Assembly (NCBI GenBank): GCA_027314595.1
Contig: DAHVAN010000355.1
Location: 1 to 42,755 of the forward strand
DNA from: Actinomycetota bacterium
GTDB lineage: Bacteria > Actinomycetota > Actinomycetes > Streptosporangiales > Streptosporangiaceae
Length of the DNA stretch: 42,755 nucleotides
Direction: 5' to 3'
Below, in pieces: positions 1-7,114 of this stretch (positions are counted from its first letter, which is position 1; every line of letters begins with the position of its first letter). Position numbers and translations under genes: made by a program. The notes under the pieces are model-generated. The model ran no database searches and was not told the origin of the DNA. It worked only from the letters and a program-made list of their open reading frames with translations.

Positions 1-106
1 GGTCGGCGGGTTCGCGCGCATCGCCGCGGCGCGCGGCGCGGCCGGCGGGCCGGCGTCGGGGGCGAATCCGGCCGGTCACCGCCGGCAGGACGATAGGCTT
101 CGATGA
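1..106 (+). CDS. rsmA: 16S rRNA dimethyladenosine transferase, C-terminal end (partial)
   Basis: Reading frame 2 stays open from the window edge to a TGA at 104-106 and encodes about 34 residues beginning VGGFARIAAARGA. Its stop overlaps the ispE start as ATGA, the coupling seen at the later genes of this operon. The identity rests mainly on context: rsmA (ksgA) normally precedes ispE in actinomycetes, and the residue pattern resembles the end of that family (an L-T-x-x-x-F-A-x-I-A stretch followed by a variable tail). RsmA dimethylates two adjacent adenines near the 3' end of 16S rRNA. No catalytic part is visible here, so the call is an inference. Confidence 0.5.
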   Translation, partial: VGGFARIAAARGAAGGPASGANPAGHRRQDDRLR

Positions 107-1029
107 TCGTGACCACTGTGACCGTGCGGGTTCCCGCGAAGATCAACCTTCAGCTGGCGGTGGGCCCGCTGCGCCCGGACGGATATCACGACCTGGTGAC
201 CGTCTTCCACGCGGTCTCGCTGTGCGACGACGTCAGCGTGTCGCCTGCCGAGACTGACAGCGTGAAGGTCAGCGGCGAGGGTGCGGGGCAGGTTCCCGCG
301 GGCGGCGACAACCTCGCCTTGCGCGCGGTCTCGGCACTGCGCGCGGCGGCCGCGCGCGGCTCGCGCGGCCGGGATTCGGGGGTCGCGGTGACCATCGGCA
401 AGCGCATCCCGGTTGCCGCCGGACTGGCCGGCGGCAGCGCCGACGCGGCGGCGGCGCTTGTCGCCTGCAATGAGCTGTGGCGTGCCGGGCTCTCGCAGCA
501 TGAGCTGTGCGAGGTGGCCGCCGGAGTCGGCAGCGACGTGGCGTTCGCCTTGCTCGGCGGCACGGCCGTGGGCCGCGGCCGGGGCGAGCGGCTCACCCCC
601 GCGCTGGTGGGGCCGGCCCGCTACCACTGGGTCCTGGCGTTCGCCGACGGCCAGCTGTCCACGCCCGCCGTGTACGGCGCCCTAGACCGGCAGCGCGGGG
701 CCAAGCCCGTCCCCGAGCCGTCGCTGAGCGCCGAGCTGATGAGCGCACTGCGGGCCGGCGACCCGGCGCGGCTCGGCGAGGCGCTCGGCAACGACCTGCA
801 AGCGGCCGCCATCGCGATGTTCCCGGCGCTGCGCAAGACGCTCGCGGCCGGCCGCGAGCTCGACGCTCTCGGCGCTCTCGTCTCCGGGTCCGGGCCGACA
901 TGCCTGTTTCTCGCCCGCAACGCCAGCCACGCGACAAACCTGGCGGTCGCGCTGTCCGGCGCTGGCGTCTGCCGGTCTGTGGCGCGGGCGGCGGGCCCGG
1001 CCTCCGGCGCCACCGTGATCGAACGATGA
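103..1029 (+). CDS. ispE: 4-diphosphocytidyl-2-C-methyl-D-erythritol kinase
   Basis: This is the GHMP kinase that phosphorylates the 2-hydroxyl of CDP-methylerythritol in the MEP isoprenoid pathway. The 308 residues carry the N-terminal PAKINLQLAVG block (Lys13 is the expected substrate-binding lysine), the glycine-rich ATP loop GLAGGSADAAA at about 107-117, the GVGSDVAFALLGG block with the expected catalytic Asp145, and the C-terminal SGSGPTCLF motif. Length is normal for the family. The ATG overlaps the rsmA stop (ATGA), and its own TGA overlaps the next ATG (ATGA), so translation is probably coupled along rsmA-ispE-ABC-F. Products of this pathway feed the menaquinone side chain handled by genes at the other end of the window. 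Confidence 0.96.
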   Translation: MIVTTVTVRVPAKINLQLAVGPLRPDGYHDLVTVFHAVSLCDDVSVSPAETDSVKVSGEGAGQVPAGGDNLALRAVSALRAAAARGSRGRDSGVAVTIGKRIPVAAGLAGGSADAAAALVACNELWRAGLSQHELCEVAAGVGSDVAFALLGGTAVGRGRGERLTPALVGPARYHWVLAFADGQLSTPAVYGALDRQRGAKPVPEPSLSAELMSALRAGDPARLGEALGNDLQAAAIAMFPALRKTLAAGRELDALGALVSGSGPTCLFLARNASHATNLAVALSGAGVCRSVARAAGPASGATVIER

Positions 1030-2861
1030 ACCTCATCAGCCTGGAGAGAGCCGCCAAGGCTTATGGCCCGCGCGTGCTGCTCGACGGCGTCTCGCTCGGC
1101 GTCAGCGAGGCGGACAGGATCGGCATCGTGGGCCGTAACGGCGCGGGCAAGTCGACGCTGCTGAGGCTGCTCGGCGGAGCGGCCGAGCCGGACACCGGGC
1201 GGATCGCGAGGAAATCGGGCCTGCGCGTCGGCTACCTGCCGCAGAGCGACGACATGTCGGGGACCGCCGGGCAGGTCGCGTTCGGCGACCGGTACAGCGG
1301 CGGGGCGTGGGAACGGGAACCGCTGGCCCGTTCGGTAGCCGCGGACCTTCTCTTCGGCATCAGCCTGGAATCGGACGTCAGGCAGCTGTCCGGCGGGGAG
1401 CGGCGGCGGGTGGCCCTGGCCGGCCTGCTTACCGCGGAACGCGACATCCTGCTGCTCGACGAGCCCACCAACCACCTGGACATCGAGGCCATCGACTGGC
1501 TCGCCAGCCACCTGCGGGATCGCGGCTGCGCGCTTGCCCTGGTCAGCCACGACCGCTGGCTGCTCGACATCGTGTGCGACCAGATGTGGGAGGTGGCCGG
1601 CGGGCAGGTCTACCAGACCGAGGGCGGGTACTCGGCGTACGTGCTCGCGCAGGCGGAGCGGCAAGCCGTGGCCGAGGCGGACCAGCAGCGGCGGAAGAAC
1701 CTGGCCCGCAAGGAGCTCGCGTGGCTGCGCCGCGGGCCGGCGGCCCGCGGCACCAAGCCGAAGTTCCGGGTGCAGGCGGCCAGCGCGCTGATCGCCGCGG
1801 AGCCGCCCGCCCGCGACGGCGTCGAGCTGGCCAGGATGGCGACCGCCAGGCTCGGCAAGACCGTGCTCGAACTCCAGGACGTCACGCTCACCGCCGGCGA
1901 CCGGGTGCTGCTCGACGACGTGACCTGGCGGCTCGGCCCCGGGGACCGGGTGGGGATCGCCGGCGTCAACGGGGCGGGCAAGACCTCGCTGCTGCGGCTG
2001 CTTGCCGACGAGGCCGGCGAGGGCGTGAAGGTCGACGGGCACGTGGTGCGCGGCAAGACCGTGCGGGTCGGTCACCTGTCACAGGACCTCGCCGAGCTCG
2101 AGCCGGCTTCCCCGCAGGGCCAGACGAAGCGAGTCCGCGAATCCGTCGAGGAGATCCGGCTGCGGATCCAGATCGGCAAGCGCGAGCTGTCCGCGGGTCA
2201 GCTGCTTGAGCGGCTCGGTTTCCACGGCGACCGGCAGTGGACGCCGGTCGGCGACCTGTCGGGCGGCGAGCGGCGCCGCCTGCAGATGCTGAGGCTGCTG
2301 ATCAACGAGCCGAACGTCCTGCTGCTCGACGAGCCGACCAACGACCTCGACATCGAGATGCTGACCGAGTTCGAGGACCTGCTTGACGGCTGGCCCGGCA
2401 CCCTGGTCGTGGTCAGCCACGACAGGTACTTCCTCGAGCGGGTCACCGACCATGTCGCCGCGCTGCTCGGCGACGGCAGGATCGCCTTCCTGCCCGGCGG
2501 GGTAGACGACTACGTGGACCGCGCGCGGGCTCGGCGTGCCGCGGCGGCGAGCAGCCGGGGCTCCGCACCCGGCTCCGCACCCGGCTCCGCGCCCGGCTCA
2601 GGCACGGCGCAGACCGGCGGCGCCGCCCGGCCGGTTTCCGCGGCGGCGGCCGAGCGGGCCGCGCGCAAGGAGCTCCAGCGCCTTGAGCGGCAGATCGGCA
2701 AGGCGTCGCAGCTCGAGGCGTCCCTGTCGGCCGAGCTCGCCGCGAACGCCACGGACTACGAGAAGCTGACCGAACTCGGCGCCCAGCTGCGCGTCCTCCA
2801 GGCCGAGAAGGCCGGCCTGGAGGAGCGCTGGCTGCAGGTCGCGAGCTCCCTGGAGGCCTGA
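1026..2861 (+). CDS. ABC-F family ATPase (Uup/EttA type)
   Basis: A 611-residue soluble protein with two ABC ATPase domains in one chain and no membrane segment, which defines the ABC-F family of ribosome-associated factors. Domain 1 has Walker A GRNGAGKST (36-44), signature LSGGE (about 121) and Walker B LLLDEPTNHLD (Asp about 145). Domain 2 has GVNGAGKTS (313-321), LSGGE (about 411) and LLLDEPTNDLD (about 435). A basic linker with AWLRRGPAARGTKPKFR lies between them. The tail is a charged coiled coil resembling the Uup C-terminal domain, joined by a GSAP-repeat linker (12-bp DNA repeat near 2569-2600). The ATG at 1026 overlaps the ispE stop; the frame is open further upstream, but that part is shadow. 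The role in translation is inferred from the family. Confidence 0.93.
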   Translation: MNLISLERAAKAYGPRVLLDGVSLGVSEADRIGIVGRNGAGKSTLLRLLGGAAEPDTGRIARKSGLRVGYLPQSDDMSGTAGQVAFGDRYSGGAWEREPLARSVAADLLFGISLESDVRQLSGGERRRVALAGLLTAERDILLLDEPTNHLDIEAIDWLASHLRDRGCALALVSHDRWLLDIVCDQMWEVAGGQVYQTEGGYSAYVLAQAERQAVAEADQQRRKNLARKELAWLRRGPAARGTKPKFRVQAASALIAAEPPARDGVELARMATARLGKTVLELQDVTLTAGDRVLLDDVTWRLGPGDRVGIAGVNGAGKTSLLRLLADEAGEGVKVDGHVVRGKTVRVGHLSQDLAELEPASPQGQTKRVRESVEEIRLRIQIGKRELSAGQLLERLGFHGDRQWTPVGDLSGGERRRLQMLRLLINEPNVLLLDEPTNDLDIEMLTEFEDLLDGWPGTLVVVSHDRYFLERVTDHVAALLGDGRIAFLPGGVDDYVDRARARRAAAASSRGSAPGSAPGSAPGSGTAQTGGAARPVSAAAAERAARKELQRLERQIGKASQLEASLSAELAANATDYEKLTELGAQLRVLQAEKAGLEERWLQVASSLEA

Positions 2862-2900
2862 GCTATACCCTGAAGTGGCCTGAGCTAGACCCTGAAGTGG
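2857..2900. repeat. 22-bp imperfect tandem repeat at a convergent gene junction
   Basis: Two adjacent 22-bp copies, 2857-2878 and 2879-2900, differ at one base (CTATACC versus CTAGACC). The first copy contains the TGA of the ABC-F gene and the second contains the stop of the oppositely oriented hydrolase. Each copy reads CCTGAGCTA then ACCCTGAAGTGG with the variable base between. No hairpin terminator is visible in the 23 bp between the two stops. Confidence 0.9.
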
Positions 2901-3817
2901 ATGGCGCGCAGCGTGGCCAGGTAGGTGAAGGCGATGACGGCGTAGCCGTACTCGTTGGCGTGCTCGTTCGGGCCGACGGGCTTCGGCGCGCACGCCCACG
3001 TCCACAGGCAGACCAGCGCCACGTCCAGGGGCAGCTTCCCGAGGCCGGGCAGGATCACGATGGTCTTCATGTTGGCGCTCTGGAACGAGGTGAACACGTC
3101 GGCGACAGCCGCGCCCATCTGCTTGTACACGCCGGTTAGCAGCGCGTTGAACTGCTCCGCAAGCAGGAGGCTTCCCTGGGCGAACTGCTGACCCGACGGA
3201 CCTGTCAGCCAGGCGGCGAGCTCGGGCACGTAGTACGTCATCCCGACTATCGCCGCGCGCGGGTCGGCGGCGCGCAGCCGTGCGAGCGTCACGGCCAGGT
3301 TCTCCGTGAGGGCCGCGAACACTGGCGGCAGGCACTTCATGATCTTGGGGATCGAGCCGAGGGCTATGCACCCGTTGAGGTCGTTCGCGCCGATGTCGAT
3401 CGTGATCAGCGGGACCCTGCCGCGATGCGCCTTGAGGAAGGCGAGCGCGGCGGCCAGCTGCGAGCCCTTGTCCGCGGTCAGCGAATACCGTTCGTCGCCG
3501 TTGTATCCGCAGATCCCGCCCTTGTTGAAGGTGGCCGAGGTTTCGCCAGGGCAGCCGAGCTTGGCCAGCCGCAGATTTCTGTCGGTCCTGCTGAGGACGG
3601 AATAGAGCTGGTCGGCGTAGCCCTGGTTGGTCGGCAGGGTGACGCCTTCCGCGTTGGGCTGGTCGCCAACGGACAGGGAGTCGCCGAGCGACAGGTAGTA
3701 CTCGGGGTTCGGGTGCCTGCTGGGCCGCTGGGCCGCGACGGCGGGCACGGCCGCAGTCGCCGTCAGCATGACCGCCGACGCGGCGGCTGCGGCGATCACG
3801 TGGGTCAGACGGGGCAT
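2885..3817 (-). CDS. Secreted SGNH/GDSL-family hydrolase
   Basis: A 310-residue exported esterase/lipase-like protein. A classical signal peptide occupies residues 1-29 (MPRLTH, a hydrophobic Ala-rich core, then AVAA before Gln30). Block I is LSLGDSLSVG with nucleophile Ser47. GCPGET near 88-93 gives the oxyanion glycine, IDIGANDL gives the GxND asparagine (Asn145), and a histidine in NEHANEYG (about 286) is the likely catalytic base. Six cysteines could form disulfides, as in secreted actinobacterial lipases. The substrate cannot be told from sequence. The gene has a strong GAGGAGG site just before ATG and stands alone, reading toward the ABC-F gene. Confidence 0.9.
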   Translation of the reverse strand: MPRLTHVIAAAAASAVMLTATAAVPAVAAQRPSRHPNPEYYLSLGDSLSVGDQPNAEGVTLPTNQGYADQLYSVLSRTDRNLRLAKLGCPGETSATFNKGGICGYNGDERYSLTADKGSQLAAALAFLKAHRGRVPLITIDIGANDLNGCIALGSIPKIMKCLPPVFAALTENLAVTLARLRAADPRAAIVGMTYYVPELAAWLTGPSGQQFAQGSLLLAEQFNALLTGVYKQMGAAVADVFTSFQSANMKTIVILPGLGKLPLDVALVCLWTWACAPKPVGPNEHANEYGYAVIAFTYLATLRAIHFRV

Positions 3818-3937
3818 GCATGACCTCCTCGTTGAGGTGGAACCGGGTACGCGCGGGCCTGACCCGGAACATGTGCTTGCCGGATGTTAACGCGTCAGTA
3901 GCCACGATGGTAAGAGGGCGCCCCGGATCGTGCGACG

Positions 3938-4447
3938 TCAGCGCCTGTCGTCCGCGTCGAACGGGGCAAGTAGCGTGCGGAGCATGTCCGCGAGCTGGGA
4001 GCGCTGGCCCTCGCCGAGGACGGCCAGCAGTGCCTGCTCGCGATCGAGCAGGTCTGTCAGCGCCGCGTCCACTACCCTCTGGCCCTGTCCCGTCAGCGTG
4101 ACGAGCACGCCGCGCCGGTCCCTCGGATCGGGCTCGCGCCGCACCAGGCCCGCCGCGGCGAGCCGGTCGATCCGGTTCGTCATGGTGCCGGACGTGACCA
4201 GGGTGGCACGCAGCAGCGCGCCCGGAGTCAGCTGGAACGGCGGGCCGGCCCGGCGCAGCGCGGAGAGCACGTCGAATTCCCACGGCTCGAGGCTGTGGCT
4301 GGCGAACGCGCCGCGGCGCGCTATGTCCAGGTGCCTGGCGAGCCGGGAGACCCGGCTGAGCACCTGCAGCGGTTCGACGTCCAGGTCGGGTCGCTGCACG
4401 CGCCACGCCGCCACCAGCTCGTCGACCTCGTCGGAAAGCTGCCCCAT
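3938..4447 (-). CDS. tamR: MarR-family regulator, TamR-like
   Basis: A 169-residue MarR repressor. The winged helix spans about 73-125, with LTPGALLRATLVTSGTMTNR as the recognition region and the wing signature DPRDRRG; the helical dimer ends flank it. It is transcribed divergently from a trans-aconitate methyltransferase gene across an 81-bp gap holding two palindromic operators. In Streptomyces coelicolor the same divergent arrangement encodes TamR, which represses tam and is released by trans-aconitate and related tricarboxylates. The family assignment is direct; the TamR identity and its ligand are inferred from the neighbour and the operator layout. Confidence 0.85.
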   Translation of the reverse strand: MGQLSDEVDELVAAWRVQRPDLDVEPLQVLSRVSRLARHLDIARRGAFASHSLEPWEFDVLSALRRAGPPFQLTPGALLRATLVTSGTMTNRIDRLAAAGLVRREPDPRDRRGVLVTLTGQGQRVVDAALTDLLDREQALLAVLGEGQRSQLADMLRTLLAPFDADDRR

Positions 4448-4462
4448 GAGTCACAGCGTATC

Positions 4463-4476
4463 TCTTGACGTCAAGA
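4463..4476. promoter_or_regulatory. TamR-type operator 1
   Basis: The core CTTGACGTCAAG (4464-4475) is a perfect 12-bp palindrome, extended by T and A to 14 bp. It contains TTGACG (4465-4470), which also fits as the -35 of a promoter for tam, so occupancy should block RNA polymerase. Its centre lies 27 bp from that of operator 2. Confidence 0.8.
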
Positions 4477-4493
4477 AGCTTGATCGATATCTT
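4465..4493 (+). promoter_or_regulatory. Putative tam promoter
   Basis: TTGACG (4465-4470) and TATCTT (4488-4493) are separated by 17 bp. The -35 lies inside operator 1 and the -10 overlaps the start of operator 2, the layout expected for a repressor-controlled promoter. The leader to the ATG would be about 30 nt and contains the AAGGAAGG ribosome site (4511-4518). Confidence 0.55.
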
Positions 4494-4503
4494 GACATCA
4501 AGA
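4490..4503. promoter_or_regulatory. TamR-type operator 2
   Basis: TCTTGACATCAAGA is a palindrome with one imperfect central pair and matches operator 1 at 13 of 14 positions. It lies just upstream of the tam ribosome-binding site. Two near-identical sites in one 81-bp divergent gap support autoregulation plus control of tam. Confidence 0.8.
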
Positions 4504-4528
4504 GATCTTTAAGGAAGGGACGTCCGCG

Positions 4529-5314
4529 ATGTGGGACGCGGCGCAGTATCTGCGGTTCGGGGGCGAGCGGGCCCGTCCGTTCTTCGACCTGCTCACGCGA
4601 GTCGGCGCGCAGAGCCCGCGGTACGTGGCCGACCTGGGCTGCGGGCCCGGCAGCCGCACCGCCGTGCTCGCGCGGCGCTGGCCGCAGGCGCGGATCGTCG
4701 GCGTGGACAACTCGCCTGAGATGATCGAGGCGGCGCTGCTTGCCCGGGGGGACGACCCCCTGGGAGCCCCCGCGTTCGTGCTCGGCGATGTCAGGGACTG
4801 GCAGCCCGGCTGCCAGCCCGATGTGCTGGTCTGCAACGCGGTGCTGCAGTGGGTGCCCGGTCATCACGACCTGCTCGTCCGCTGGGCCGGCATGCTCGCG
4901 CCTGACGGGTGGCTCGCCTTTCAGCTTCCTGGCAACTTCGACCAGCCCAGCCACGCGATCGTCAGGGAGATGGCCGGATCGCCGCGGTGGCGCGGCCTGC
5001 TCGCGGACGCGGAACTGAACCGGCAGGCGGGCAGTCCCCAGGAGTACGCCGAGCTGCTCGCACGGCCCGGCTACGAGGTCGATGCCTGGGAGACGAGCTA
5101 CCTGCACATTCTGCAGGGGGAGAACCCGGTGCTCGAGTGGACGAGGGGGACCACGCTGCGGCCGGTGCTGGCCGCGCTCGGCGCCGGGCAAGCCGCGAGC
5201 TTCGTCCGGGAGTACGGGGAGCGCTTGCGGGAGGCGTATCGCCACCGCTCGTTCGGGACGATGTTCCCGTTCCGCCGGGTGTTCACGGTGCTGCACCGGC
5301 GCGCGGACCTGTAG
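4529..5314 (+). CDS. tam: Trans-aconitate 2-methyltransferase
   Basis: A 261-residue class I SAM-dependent methyltransferase that esterifies trans-aconitate, a by-product that inhibits aconitase. The N-terminal WDAAQYLRFGGERARPFFDL matches the Tam-specific block (Y-L-x-F-x-x-E-R-x-R-P). Motif I is VADLGCGPGS (33-42), followed by IVGVDNSPEMIE. LQWVPGHHDLL and FQLPGNFDQPSH correspond to further Tam blocks, and the C-terminal FPFRRVFTVLHRR ends as in the family. About 6-8 extra residues (GDDPLGAP) before FVLGDVRDWQ are encoded by a G-run/C-run element found elsewhere in this window. Start ATG has AAGGAAGG 10 nt upstream. Regulation by the divergent MarR gene is inferred. Confidence 0.92.
   Translation: MWDAAQYLRFGGERARPFFDLLTRVGAQSPRYVADLGCGPGSRTAVLARRWPQARIVGVDNSPEMIEAALLARGDDPLGAPAFVLGDVRDWQPGCQPDVLVCNAVLQWVPGHHDLLVRWAGMLAPDGWLAFQLPGNFDQPSHAIVREMAGSPRWRGLLADAELNRQAGSPQEYAELLARPGYEVDAWETSYLHILQGENPVLEWTRGTTLRPVLAALGAGQAASFVREYGERLREAYRHRSFGTMFPFRRVFTVLHRRADL
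4743..4773 (+). repeat. G/C-run dispersed element, copy in tam
   Basis: A 31-bp G-run/C-run sequence with core GGGACGACCCCC inside tam. It matches 27 of 31 positions of the segment at 21966-21996 in the 5' end of cysN, by direct alignment of the two. It encodes a short loop absent from the E. coli Tam sequence as I recall it. Confidence 0.6.
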
Positions 5315-5329
5315 CTCCGCAGCCCCCGG

Positions 5330-5941
5330 CTATGCCCTGGCGTCAAGCTGCGACAGCCCGTTCCAGGCCAGGTCGATCAGGTTGGCGGCGACCTGCTCGA
5401 GCTTGGGCTTGCGGGCGTCCAGCCACCACTGGCCGGTGAACGCGACCATGCCGACGAGCATCTGCGAGTACATCGGCGCGAGCCTCGGGTCCCGGCCCCG
5501 CGACTTGAGGAAGTCGGCCATGATGTACTCGACCTGGCCCGCGATGTCGGACAGCAGCGTGCCGTACGTGCCGCCGCCCGATGCGGGGCTGGAGTCCCGC
5601 ACCAGGATGCGGAAGCCGTCCGCGTTGTCCTCGATGTACCGCAACAGGGCGACGGCGGCCGCCTCGAACTTGGACCGGGAATGGTTGCCTTCGAACAGCA
5701 AGGTGGTCATGGTCGTCAGCCGTTCCACCTCGCGGTCGACGACCACCGCGTACAGTCCTTCCTTGCCGCCGAAGTGCTCGTACACCACAGGCTTGGAGAC
5801 CCCCGCCTGAGCGGCGATCTCTTCGATCGAGGTGCCCTCGAATCCCCGTTCCGCGAAGAGGCGGCGGCTGATGTCAAGCAGTTGCTGCCGCCGCTCCTGG
5901 CCGGTCATCCGCTTTCGGTTGGTTTTGGGGGATTCGGTCAC
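5330..5941 (-). CDS. TetR-family transcriptional regulator
   Basis: A 203-residue TetR repressor. The DNA-binding helix-turn-helix lies at about 15-60: RRQQLLDISRRLFAERGFEG, then TSIEEIAAQAGVSKPVVYEHFGGKEGLY, very close to the family consensus. The rest is a helical ligand-binding domain with WWLDARKPKLEQ near the end. The KPVVYEHFGGKEGLYAVVVDREV stretch resembles actinobacterial regulators such as mycobacterial Rv3208, from memory. The gene lies 16 bp downstream of the desaturase gene on the same strand, so the two are probably one transcript and the regulator may control the desaturase in response to a fatty acyl ligand (inference). It converges on tam with a 15-bp gap. Confidence 0.9.
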   Translation of the reverse strand: MTESPKTNRKRMTGQERRQQLLDISRRLFAERGFEGTSIEEIAAQAGVSKPVVYEHFGGKEGLYAVVVDREVERLTTMTTLLFEGNHSRSKFEAAAVALLRYIEDNADGFRILVRDSSPASGGGTYGTLLSDIAGQVEYIMADFLKSRGRDPRLAPMYSQMLVGMVAFTGQWWLDARKPKLEQVAANLIDLAWNGLSQLDARA

Positions 5942-5957
5942 CAGGACATCATGGCCG

Positions 5958-7010
5958 CTATGCCGCCGCCCTGTCAGCCGTCTTCGGCTGCTTTACCGAT
6001 TTGTCGCCGCGCCTGGTCATGCCGCCCAGGCTCCGCGTGGCGGTCGCAGGGCGCTTGGCGTTCAGCCGGGCCTCCTCCGGCCAGCGCACGTCGTAGGCCC
6101 ACCGGAGTTTCTCGAAAGCCCAGATCACCCGGGCGCTCTGGTCGATCTGGCCCTTGAGCGCACCGTGCCTGGCGCACGTCGGATCCGCGTGGTGCAGGTT
6201 GTGCCAGGACTCGCCGAACGAGGCGATCGCGAGCCAGGAGACGTTCCGCGACCGGTCGCGAGCCTCGAAGTCCTTGCTGCCGAAGGTGTGGCAGATCGAG
6301 TTGATCGACCACGTGACGTGGTGCAGCAGCGTGACCCGCACCAGGCTGGCCCAGAAGAACGCGGTGATGGCGCCGTGCCAGGACATTCCCCACAGCCCGC
6401 CGATCATCGCGGGCAGCACCAGGGACACCAGGACCAGTGGCCCGAACAGCGCGTCCACCTTCTTGATCTTGGAGTCCGCGAGCAGGTCCGGGGAGAACTT
6501 CTGCTGGGAGGTCCTGTTCGGGTCGAACAGCCAGAGCATATGGGCGTGGAGCAGGCCCTTGGCGAGCGCTTTCGCGTCATCCCCGTACCGCCAGGGGGAG
6601 TGCGGGTCGCCTTCCCTGTCGCTGTACTTGTGGTGCCGCCTGTGGTCCGACACCCAGGTGATCACCGGGCCCTCCATCGCGAGGCTGCCCGCGACCGCCA
6701 TCGCCACCCGCAGGCCGGTCTTCGCCTTGAACGAGCCGTGGGTGAAGTACCTGTGGTAGCCCACCGTCACTCCGAGCCCGGAGATCCAGTAGAAGACCGC
6801 GGCGATCACTACGTCATGCCAGCCGAGGCCCCAGCCCCAGGCGAACGGGATCGCCGCGGCCAGGGCGAGCATCGGGACGCCGACGAACAGGCCGACCATG
6901 AAGCGCCGCACAAGCGAGTTCTGCTTGTCGTCGAGGTCCGGTCGCGCCGGAAGGGTAGCACTGGTGCCGCTGATGACGTTCATGCCGCTTGCGTCCGGAG
7001 TCGGTGACAT
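5958..7010 (-). CDS. Membrane fatty acid (acyl-CoA) delta-9-type desaturase
   Basis: A 350-residue di-iron membrane desaturase of the stearoyl-CoA desaturase type, which inserts a cis double bond into saturated acyl chains. The three histidine boxes are HRYFTH (86-91), HRRHH (123-127) and HNLHH followed by ADP near 266-270. Hydrophobic segments lie at about 37-60, 66-85 and in two central hairpins (ALFGPLVLVSLVLPAMIGGLWG and the next). The order and spacing of the boxes match DesA3/DesC-type enzymes. The C-terminal basic tail (from about 315) is variable. It reads leftward into the TetR gene. The ATG at 7010 is chosen because the first TM helix and an N-terminal cytosolic tail follow; Met10 is an alternative. 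A promoter with inverted repeats lies upstream. Confidence 0.92.
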   Translation of the reverse strand: MSPTPDASGMNVISGTSATLPARPDLDDKQNSLVRRFMVGLFVGVPMLALAAAIPFAWGWGLGWHDVVIAAVFYWISGLGVTVGYHRYFTHGSFKAKTGLRVAMAVAGSLAMEGPVITWVSDHRRHHKYSDREGDPHSPWRYGDDAKALAKGLLHAHMLWLFDPNRTSQQKFSPDLLADSKIKKVDALFGPLVLVSLVLPAMIGGLWGMSWHGAITAFFWASLVRVTLLHHVTWSINSICHTFGSKDFEARDRSRNVSWLAIASFGESWHNLHHADPTCARHGALKGQIDQSARVIWAFEKLRWAYDVRWPEEARLNAKRPATATRSLGGMTRRGDKSVKQPKTADRAAA

Positions 7011-7052
7011 GGTGCTCCTAGGGGTATGGCGCCGGGCGGAAGCCTCATACGC

Positions 7053-7082
7053 TTACGTAACCGTAGCCTACGACACCGTAGG
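7053..7082. promoter_or_regulatory. Inverted-repeat operator region before the desaturase gene
   Basis: Three overlapping symmetric elements lie 43-72 bp upstream of the desaturase start: TTACGTAA (7053-7060), CGTAG-C-CTACG (7062-7072), and CCTACG-ACAC-CGTAGG (7067-7082), whose arms are perfect. The shared CTACG half-site occurs three times. This is a natural binding region for the TetR protein encoded downstream. On the minus strand TTGCAC (7090-7085) could serve as the -35 with TACGGT as the -10 at a long spacing. Assignment to that regulator is inference. Confidence 0.55.
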
Positions 7083-7114
7083 TTGTGCAATACCTGAAAA
7101 TGAATATCCGCGAA

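Noticed and set aside
621..4454. Minus-strand frames across ispE/ABC-F and across the hydrolase-MarR region
   Set aside because: They cover conserved genes in other frames, show biased Arg/Gly/Pro composition and have no motif.
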